A stretch of 12,544 bases of DNA, taken from JBGTIS01 sp041745535. GTDB taxonomy: Bacteria > Bacteroidota > Bacteroidia > Cytophagales > Cyclobacteriaceae. Every line of letters starts with the position of its first letter. Position 1 is the stretch's first letter. The position numbers and the translations under genes were made by a program. Below the pieces are notes generated by a model. It was not told the origin of the DNA, made no database searches, and saw only the letters and a program-made list of their open reading frames with translations. Positions 7,319 to 12,544 of this stretch are shown here, piece by piece. The stretch is from the NCBI GenBank assembly GCA_041745535.1, contig JBGTIS010000006.1:1-12544 (forward strand), written 5' to 3'.

Positions 7319-7748
7319 TCAGTGACATTAAACTGCGTGGCATACCACCACTCGTCGTACATTACCCACTGGGCTTTCGCGCTGTTTCTGCCAAAGTAAG
7401 GATCATCAATCACCCCTGCTTTCCAGAGGTCGGTGTACACATCTCCTGGCACTTCCGCGGGATTCCACACAAGGGTTTCAATATCCTCAGGTGGCAGTTC
7501 ATGCAACCCTTCCTGAATGCCCTGCCCCGGACGCATCCTTTCATTTTCCATTCAAATCCACTCAGGTCCCGCACAATCTGGCTGTTATCCTGGTGAGATC
7601 CGATGGTGCCTGGTTGGGCATGGAGTTGGTTGGTATACAACAGGAGCGAAATAATGGTTAACGAAATCAGATTTAATATTCTCATCACGGGTTATATTTT
7701 TAATTCAGGGTTTTACCAGGATTTATTACAAAGCCTGTTACAGCGCAT

Positions 7749-8774
7749 TTATACCAAACTATTCCCAATGGCCACTACCACAATTCCAATCACCATACAG
7801 GACAAACCGAAGTACAGAAACTTCCTCGCCTTGGGAGAAGCCCCGGCCCATTCCCTGGTAATTAGCCCACTCACAATTGCGGTAGCCACACTGGCTGTAT
7901 TGAAAATGGCATACCCTACGGTGTTGCCTGCCTCTCCTAACCTGAATGCCGCATAGGCAAACAAAGCTGAGGCCGCATAATGAAAGATGGCCATGATCAG
8001 AATCAGGTAGAAATTTTTCGCGAAATGCGGGGTTTTAAAATTGTTCCAGGCGTTTTTCTTTGATAGCTGCCAGATGAAGTAAGTGGTCATGGCGATGCCT
8101 CCACTGATAAAAATGGGGAACATCACTGCTACGGCAGTAATCCAGTCAGCATTGCCGGCTTTCTGACTGGCTTCGTGCAGCAAAGGGCGACCTACCGCAT
8201 TGGCATAGCTGAAGCCGGTTGCCAGTAATCCGCCAAAAACCGCGATAAATATGCCCAGTCCCATAGAACCTTTCGCAGCCGGAACATCGGCATTTTTGGT
8301 ATTCAGATTTTCTTCATCTTTTTGCCGGATTAGTCCGGCCCTGCCATTGGCGATAATACCCATAAGCACTACCAAAAGGCCCAACAAAATCACCAGCAGG
8401 GCATTGGTGGGTGGTAAACCATCCACTAAAAAAGGCAAGAAGGAACCGATCAGAATTACGGTTCCTATGAACAGGGAAAAGCCCAGCGACAGTCCGATAT
8501 GATTGATGGCTTTGCCCCATAGCATGACGCCGGTTCCCCATAAAAAGCTGGCCAAAGCCATCCTGATCAGAATGCTGGTGGGCATGGAGCCGAATACCGC
8601 ACTGAAGCCCTGTATCAAAGCTATAGAAGCAAGGATGGGTACCACAAACATGGTTAACAGGAAGAAGAGGCTCCAGGTATTTTCATAGGCAAACCCTTTA
8701 GTGAATTTTTCGGGAAGGGCATACAACCCTAACATTAATCCGGCAAATATTGCCCAAAGTATTCCTTCTGTCAT
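7749..8774 (-). CDS. RhaT-like sugar:H+ symporter (DMT superfamily)
   Basis: 341 residues, close to the 344 of E. coli L-rhamnose/H+ symporter RhaT, with about ten hydrophobic segments spread over the whole length. Family-like stretches are the N-terminal GILWAIFAGLMLGLYALP, the segment around SLGFSLFIGTVILIGSFLP, and MGLGIFIAVFGGLLATGFSYANA before the sixth segment; a polar loop around residues 150-165 separates the two halves. It would carry a monosaccharide across the inner membrane with protons. The substrate need not be rhamnose: such genes occur in polysaccharide loci for other sugars, and no rhamnose pathway gene is seen here. It starts at ATG 8774, 52 nt after the epimerase stop, and precedes the GH2 gene by 60 nt, which points to one transcript. 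No frameshift is seen, in contrast to the next genes downstream. Confidence 0.85.
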   Translation of the reverse strand: MTEGILWAIFAGLMLGLYALPEKFTKGFAYENTWSLFFLLTMFVVPILASIALIQGFSAVFGSMPTSILIRMALASFLWGTGVMLWGKAINHIGLSLGFSLFIGTVILIGSFLPFLVDGLPPTNALLVILLGLLVVLMGIIANGRAGLIRQKDEENLNTKNADVPAAKGSMGLGIFIAVFGGLLATGFSYANAVGRPLLHEASQKAGNADWITAVAVMFPIFISGGIAMTTYFIWQLSKKNAWNNFKTPHFAKNFYLILIMAIFHYAASALFAYAAFRLGEAGNTVGYAIFNTASVATAIVSGLITREWAGASPKARKFLYFGLSCMVIGIVVVAIGNSLV

Positions 8775-8826
8775 GTTTGTATTTTAGGTTAATGTTCAGT
8801 TATTTTTAATTTACATTTTTCAGTTG

Positions 8827-9873
8827 CTACCAGTAGAATTTGAAAACGGTTTGACTTTCAAATTTTTCCCCCGGTCTACTGACCGAAGCCGGAGAGTTTT
8901 CTAAATTCGGCCTATTTGGATATCGATGCGTTTCACAACAAAAGCCTCTATACCTTCCATACTGATCTCCATTTTCTCGCTGCAATTTGTCTGATGTGAA
9001 AAACCCTGTATAAAACAACATGCCTGGTTCAGTAGTGAATACTTCCAGTTTTCTTCCGCTCTCCTGCTCACTGAATGTTGCCACCTTTCTTAATTTGTTT
9101 ATGCCTTTGTCAAACAGGTAATAATGTTCAAAACCCTTTTCCAGTTCTTTAATAGCTTCTTTTAACAATTTTCCAGTCCTTAAGTCTGCCGATGTGCCCG
9201 CTACCGTGGCAACTTCCCCCCCAGGCACGTTCGTTTCATCAGGTGCTAAATAGGCATCCGCCATGATTATTGCCTGATGATTTTCAATGGTTCGCTCAAA
9301 AGCGGAAAGGTTAAAATAGGTATGATTGGTTAAGGAAAGCGGTGTTGTTTGGTCGGTGCTGCCTTCATAGCTAATTACCAATTCATTATCATTGCTTAGC
9401 ATAAAAGTAACTTTGACTGCCAGATTCCCCGGATAACCTTCCTCCAAATGCGGGCTTTTTAATGACATCCTAACACCTGCCGCATTATCTTCTTCAATCG
9501 CTTCCGCAGACCAAACTTTTTTATTAAAACCTGATAACCCTCCATGCAAATGGTTTGATCCATCGTTTACGGCAAGCGTATATGCTTTTCCTTCAATTTT
9601 GAATTTGCCGTCTTTAATTCTGGAAGCATATCTTCCTACCGTACATCCGAAATAGGGAGCATTTTTTTGATAGGTAGAGGAAAAGTATCCTTCTATGGTA
9701 TCAAATCCACAGGCCAGCTCATGCCTTTTACCATTTTTATCAGGTACGGAAATAGAAGTAATCGTTGCGCCATAATTGATGATCTTCACCATCATTCCAT
9801 GGTTGTTTGTCATCACGAATTGGTAAATCTCCTTACCTCCATGGTTACCAAATATTTTTTTATCAACTTTCAT
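8827..9873 (-). CDS. galM: Aldose 1-epimerase (mutarotase)
   Basis: Interconverts alpha and beta anomers of free aldoses so that released sugars can enter catabolism or transport. Numbering is from a TTG at 9882; the preferred start is the ATG at 9873-9871 (residue 4), 5 nt after the preceding sulfatase stop. The TTG start would overlap that stop by 4 nt. Family landmarks: NYGATITSI (37-45), GRYASRI (83-89), NHLHGG (110-115), catalytic-base candidate His187 in NHTYFNL, EPGMLFYTG (285-293) and the catalytic Glu317 in CCETHRYPN. At about 251-257 the protein has FEHYYLF, where most family members have a DHNF-like motif with a sugar-binding Asp. No clear signal peptide is seen, so it is probably cytoplasmic. 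Length (348-351) is normal for the family. Third gene of the probable four-gene operon. Confidence 0.92.
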   Translation of the reverse strand: MKVDKKIFGNHGGKEIYQFVMTNNHGMMVKIINYGATITSISVPDKNGKRHELACGFDTIEGYFSSTYQKNAPYFGCTVGRYASRIKDGKFKIEGKAYTLAVNDGSNHLHGGLSGFNKKVWSAEAIEEDNAAGVRMSLKSPHLEEGYPGNLAVKVTFMLSNDNELVISYEGSTDQTTPLSLTNHTYFNLSAFERTIENHQAIIMADAYLAPDETNVPGGEVATVAGTSADLRTGKLLKEAIKELEKGFEHYYLFDKGINKLRKVATFSEQESGRKLEVFTTEPGMLFYTGFFTSDKLQRENGDQYGRYRGFCCETHRYPNRPNLENSPASVSRPGEKFESQTVFKFYW

Positions 9874-9878
9874 ATCAC

Positions 9879-11306
9879 TCAATCTATTTTCTCTGCATAA
9901 ATGCAGTAAACCCCATACATTTGATCTTTTTCAATTTGCCGATCGCTTCCTATAATTTCAGAAGGAAACTCATTATACTCTACTTGACGTTTCGCGTTGG
10001 CAATAAATTGCTCATTGTCCGCCAATAGTTGTTTAACAATTTCAGGATTTTGCTGTGCCAAATTTTCTTTTTGGGATGGATCTGTTTCAACATTGTATAA
10101 CTCATTACCATTGATCAAACGCCATTGGTTTTTCATGATGCAAGATTGCCGCACCTCCTCTGGCGGTCTCCAATCTTGTCTGTGATGGATAAATACGGTC
10201 CTTTCCGCGATTTCAGCAGGTTTTTCTGTAAGTAGTTTGGAGAAATCTATTCCATCCAGCTTTGCCGCAGCAGGAATGTTCAGTCCGCACAAGGCTGCCA
10301 GTGTAGGAATAAGGTCGACATGGGTAGTCAATGTATTGATGTCCTTCCCTCCTCCAATACCAGCTTTGGGCCATCGGAGGAAAAAAGGGACTCGATGGCC
10401 TCCTTCTTCTTTGTCTCCTTTATTGCCCCGATAACTCTTGTTCCACCCCAGATTACCGATTTCACTATAACCAAATTGGGTTCCATTATCGGTACAAAAA
10501 ATAAGGATCGTATTCTCTGCCAAACCGGAAGTTTTTAACAAACTGTCGAGTTGACCAAAGTTCTCATCAATGTTGGCGATCATTCCGTAATAGTCTGCGC
10601 TGGGTATTTTTTTCCCTTCCAGTTCTTCATAAGGTTGGGCATATTTTTCTTCCACAATCAGCGGCGCATGGGGTGCATTGGTGGGCAGATAAATGAAAAA
10701 GGGCCTGTCCCTGTTTTGAAGGATGAATTTGCTGGCTTCCTCAAACCAAACGTCTGTACAGTAGCCTTTAAACTGTTTAGGCTCATAATTCACCAGATAC
10801 ACATCATCAAAATAGGAATTGCCCCAATAATCTGATATTTCACCCACACCTCCTGAACTATGGTGGACGGCATAGTCAAACCCACAATCGGTAGGCCGTG
10901 CCGGATAATTATCTCCCAAATGCCATTTTCCAAACATGCCTGTCGCATAACCATTTTCTCTAAATATTTCAGCCATTGTTGGGGAAGTGTGGTGCAGGGT
11001 TGCCCTGCCTTTAAAAGTTGCCCAGGCCCCACTATGAATAGGATACCTGCCAGTTATGATGGCAGAACGCGTGGGCGTACAAAGCGGGCTCACATGAAAA
11101 TTGGTAAGCCGGACTGATTCCTTATAAAAATTATCCAAATTAGGTGTTTTAATCCAGGGATTGCCATGGCAGCCCAAATCACCAATTCCCTGGTCATCGG
11201 TCATAATCAGGATAACGTTGGGAGGCTTCACATCCGGTAATTTGGCATAACCAGACGAAAAAAAGCTTAGATTACTGAATGCTAATAAGAAGACTATTAA
11301 TCTCAT
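9879..11306 (-). CDS. Formylglycine-dependent sulfatase, exported
   Basis: 475 residues with a cleavable signal peptide (about 1-21, ending near SGYA). Active-site elements: Asp37-Asp38 in MTDDQG, the CxPTR signature at 76-80 (CTPTR) with Cys76 as the formylglycine site, GKWHLG with Lys127 and His129, HAPL in the middle, and TDNG for metal binding. The signature carries Thr in place of Ser or Ala, a form common in active Bacteroidota and Planctomycetes sulfatases. It would remove sulfate groups from oligosaccharides in the periplasm, and it sits 10 nt after the GH117-like gene. Relatives with the same GFDYAVHH...YWGNSYFDD layout often have about 80 extra C-terminal residues after an IGS motif. 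Here the protein stops soon after EIIGSD, and the epimerase gene follows at once, so that extra module is absent. It is only distantly similar to the sulfatase at 1524-3101, so the two probably differ in substrate. Confidence 0.93.
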   Translation of the reverse strand: MRLIVFLLAFSNLSFFSSGYAKLPDVKPPNVILIMTDDQGIGDLGCHGNPWIKTPNLDNFYKESVRLTNFHVSPLCTPTRSAIITGRYPIHSGAWATFKGRATLHHTSPTMAEIFRENGYATGMFGKWHLGDNYPARPTDCGFDYAVHHSSGGVGEISDYWGNSYFDDVYLVNYEPKQFKGYCTDVWFEEASKFILQNRDRPFFIYLPTNAPHAPLIVEEKYAQPYEELEGKKIPSADYYGMIANIDENFGQLDSLLKTSGLAENTILIFCTDNGTQFGYSEIGNLGWNKSYRGNKGDKEEGGHRVPFFLRWPKAGIGGGKDINTLTTHVDLIPTLAALCGLNIPAAAKLDGIDFSKLLTEKPAEIAERTVFIHHRQDWRPPEEVRQSCIMKNQWRLINGNELYNVETDPSQKENLAQQNPEIVKQLLADNEQFIANAKRQVEYNEFPSEIIGSDRQIEKDQMYGVYCIYAEKID

Positions 11307-11316
11307 TTTTTAGTGA

Positions 11317-12501
11317 TTATTTTCCAAGGTCCTCTGTAAATTCCAATCTTCTCAGATAGTGCCAGGGCGTATCCTGTACCACATGGGAAATGCCCCAATT
11401 GATTTTTTCACCGGTGCCTTTTCCATCGGAAAAATCGGGCCTGAACAGCCCGGCGGCATACGGAGCTTCATTCACCGTGGCAATGACCTCAAAGTTTAAC
11501 CCATCCTCGGCATATTGAATGGTGTTTCTTTCCGGACCCTGTGCCACCAGCGCACAGACACCGTTTTTATAAGGCCAGATGATGCATTCATGACCGCCGA
11601 TGATCACCGGGTTAAGTGCTGATTTTTGATAAGGACCTTCCGGCTTTTCAGCAATGGCCACACCCCAGCCAATAGGTATTCCGCCTTCTTTTTCTACCCA
11701 GTTTTTAAGTTCCCCGTCGCTAAACCTGTCATCTTGTCCTCGAAAGTAGCGGCTCTTGTAGTACAAATAATATTTTCCATCCCTGGCAATCAGGCTGGGA
11801 TCATGGATGACCAAACCATCCCAATCGCCCTTTTCAACTATAGGGCCATCGGGATAATTGCCGGGATCGCCATAATTGCCGGGTGAAAGCACGGGTTTAT
11901 CCGCCTTGTGCCAGGGTCCGTAAGGAGAATCTGCCCAGGACATCCCCACCTGGGTCCATTTAAAATCACCGGGATCAGGATCCGAAAGGTCTGCGGCTGT
12001 TTGATAGAAAAGGTAGTACGTTCCATTCGCGACCAGAATATTGGGTGTGAAAACAGAGCGGGCATCATAGTTTCCGATAGCGCCTCGTGGTACAGCCGGC
12101 CCGACTTCTTGCCAGGTGAACCCATCATTGGAGGTGGCCAACCAGATATCGGCCAAATCCCAGGGATACGCTCTTAAGGTATCATTCGCCTGATCAGGCC
12201 CCACACTTAAAGGACCACCTTCCGAGCGGGTATACCATAAAAAGTACTGCGCTCCCACTTTAATAATATCTGTAGGGTCGCGGCGAATCACTCCTTCGGT
12301 GAAGCCCAGTCCGTTCACAGGTTTATAAGCTAATTCAATACTGGCATCTTTGGGTAAATTATTGCTCCAATGAGATTTCCATTTTGTTCTGAAACGTTGT
12401 GTCGCGGCAGATTCCTGGGCTTCAGCGTCAAAGTACAACAAGGCTAAAAGCAATACTGTGCACAAAAATGTCCTGAGTTTTTTCCAATGAATCGTCTTCA
12501 T
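11317..12501 (-). CDS. GH117-like exo-glycosidase, five-bladed beta-propeller, exported
   Basis: 394 residues with a signal peptide (about 1-29, ending DAEA). The repeated blade pattern of GH117/GH43-type propellers is visible: EGVIRRDPTDIIKVG with Asp75, IWLATSNDGFTW, SVFTPNILVANGTYYLFY, HDPSLIARDGKYYLYYKS with Asp234, and GGHECIIWPY with His304 and Glu305. In characterised GH117 enzymes the equivalent Asp, Asp and His residues act in catalysis, and they release 3,6-anhydro-L-galactose from neoagaro-oligosaccharides. That points to agar- or porphyran-like substrates, but other specificities exist in the family and in GH43 relatives. It is the first gene of the probable operon with sulfatase, epimerase and symporter; its start ATG 12501 is preceded by only 43 bases in this window. 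No frameshift or internal stop. Confidence 0.8.
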   Translation of the reverse strand: MKTIHWKKLRTFLCTVLLLALLYFDAEAQESAATQRFRTKWKSHWSNNLPKDASIELAYKPVNGLGFTEGVIRRDPTDIIKVGAQYFLWYTRSEGGPLSVGPDQANDTLRAYPWDLADIWLATSNDGFTWQEVGPAVPRGAIGNYDARSVFTPNILVANGTYYLFYQTAADLSDPDPGDFKWTQVGMSWADSPYGPWHKADKPVLSPGNYGDPGNYPDGPIVEKGDWDGLVIHDPSLIARDGKYYLYYKSRYFRGQDDRFSDGELKNWVEKEGGIPIGWGVAIAEKPEGPYQKSALNPVIIGGHECIIWPYKNGVCALVAQGPERNTIQYAEDGLNFEVIATVNEAPYAAGLFRPDFSDGKGTGEKINWGISHVVQDTPWHYLRRLEFTEDLGK

Positions 12502-12544
12502 TATTAAATTGATTGCCAGTAAATAAAGTTAAATCGGAAGCACC

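Larger units (their letters stand above)
5932..7688 (-). pseudogene. Exported GH2-family glycoside hydrolase, interrupted and missing its C-terminus
   Basis: Starts at ATG 7688 (or 7685) with a signal peptide of about 24 residues (MMRILNLIS...LHA). Then follow the sugar-binding domain (ERMRPGQG, EWWYATQF, VWLNGTYLG), an immunoglobulin-like domain with WWPWDLGDPNLY, and the start of the TIM barrel (IRIFGWHPPE, WQDIIPLG, HPSLILMEGGEE, VPELAITSVPS). These match exo-acting GH2 enzymes such as beta-mannosidases and beta-galactosidases. Candidate acid/base and nucleophile are the Glu of GGEE and the Glu of PELAI. Lesions: a one-base frameshift near 7541 at an A run, a 73-nt insertion with a 38-bp direct repeat (7208-7318), an in-frame TGA at 7094-7092 where TGG would fit, a frameshift near 6795-6812, and loss of everything after SVPSVESL. 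It follows the RhaT-like gene by 60 nt and was probably the last gene of that operon. Confidence 0.85.

Noticed and set aside
9879..11306. Sulfatase inactive because its signature is CTPTR, not CxPSR or CxPAR
   Set aside because: Thr at that position is accepted in many active sulfatases, including the CSPTR form of Pseudomonas AtsA; the other metal and active-site residues are present.
12524..12531. Promoter -7 box (TAACTTTA on the minus strand) upstream of the GH117-like gene
   Set aside because: One mismatch to TAnnTTTG, but the upstream box would fall at or beyond the window edge, so it cannot be supported.
1..12544. Mobile element, CRISPR array, tRNA or rRNA
   Set aside because: No transposase or integrase motif, no spaced short repeats beyond the single 38-bp pair, and no RNA gene signature was found on either strand.

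Overview
The window looks like part of the chromosome of a marine-type Bacteroidota, plausibly a relative of the Cyclobacteriaceae or Flavobacteriia. The evidence is two secreted formylglycine-type sulfatases, a DUF1501 protein, a GH117-like glycosidase, a GH2 enzyme and a RhaT-type sugar symporter. GC is intermediate by eye, and Shine-Dalgarno sequences are weak or absent. No SusC/SusD pair, rRNA, tRNA, CRISPR array or recognisable insertion sequence was seen. Assignments rest on reading motifs, not on database searches.

Layout. (1) 1-3101, plus strand: the C-terminal 406 residues of a DUF1501 protein, then a noncoding gap of about 300 bases with a probable terminator and a weak promoter, then an intact sulfatase of 525 residues. 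(2) About 3090-7688, minus strand: a stretch of broken genes all in one orientation. Read 5'->3' on the minus strand these are a GH2 glycosidase missing its C-terminus, the C-terminal third of an enoyl-CoA hydratase, an AldA-like aldehyde dehydrogenase with four frameshifts, a solute-binding-like protein missing its C-terminus, about 49 codons of a CaiB/BaiF-type CoA-transferase, and about 55 codons of an MFS transporter. (3) 7749-12501, minus strand: four intact genes in the order GH117-like glycosidase, sulfatase, aldose 1-epimerase, RhaT-like symporter. Spacing is tight (about 10, 5 and 52 nt), so they probably form one operon that once ran on into the GH2 gene.

How the genes may work together (inference): the GH117-like enzyme and the sulfatase would trim and desulfate oligosaccharides from a sulfated polysaccharide, possibly a red-algal galactan. 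The epimerase would equilibrate the released sugar anomers, the symporter would import the sugar, and the GH2 enzyme, now broken, would have removed another residue. The CoA-transferase, hydratase, dehydrogenase and solute-binding-like genes look like the remains of a separate acyl-CoA or aldehyde catabolic cluster with its own MFS carrier.

The most striking feature is the decay of region 2. At least three gene-to-gene junctions join same-strand fragments, two of them at short shared sequences. There are also six single-base-type frameshifts, one in-frame TGA, and one 73-nt insertion that creates a 38-bp direct repeat. The genes on both sides read through without a lesion. Serial deletion in a dying cluster is the simplest biological reading, but a locally poor or collapsed assembly is not excluded.
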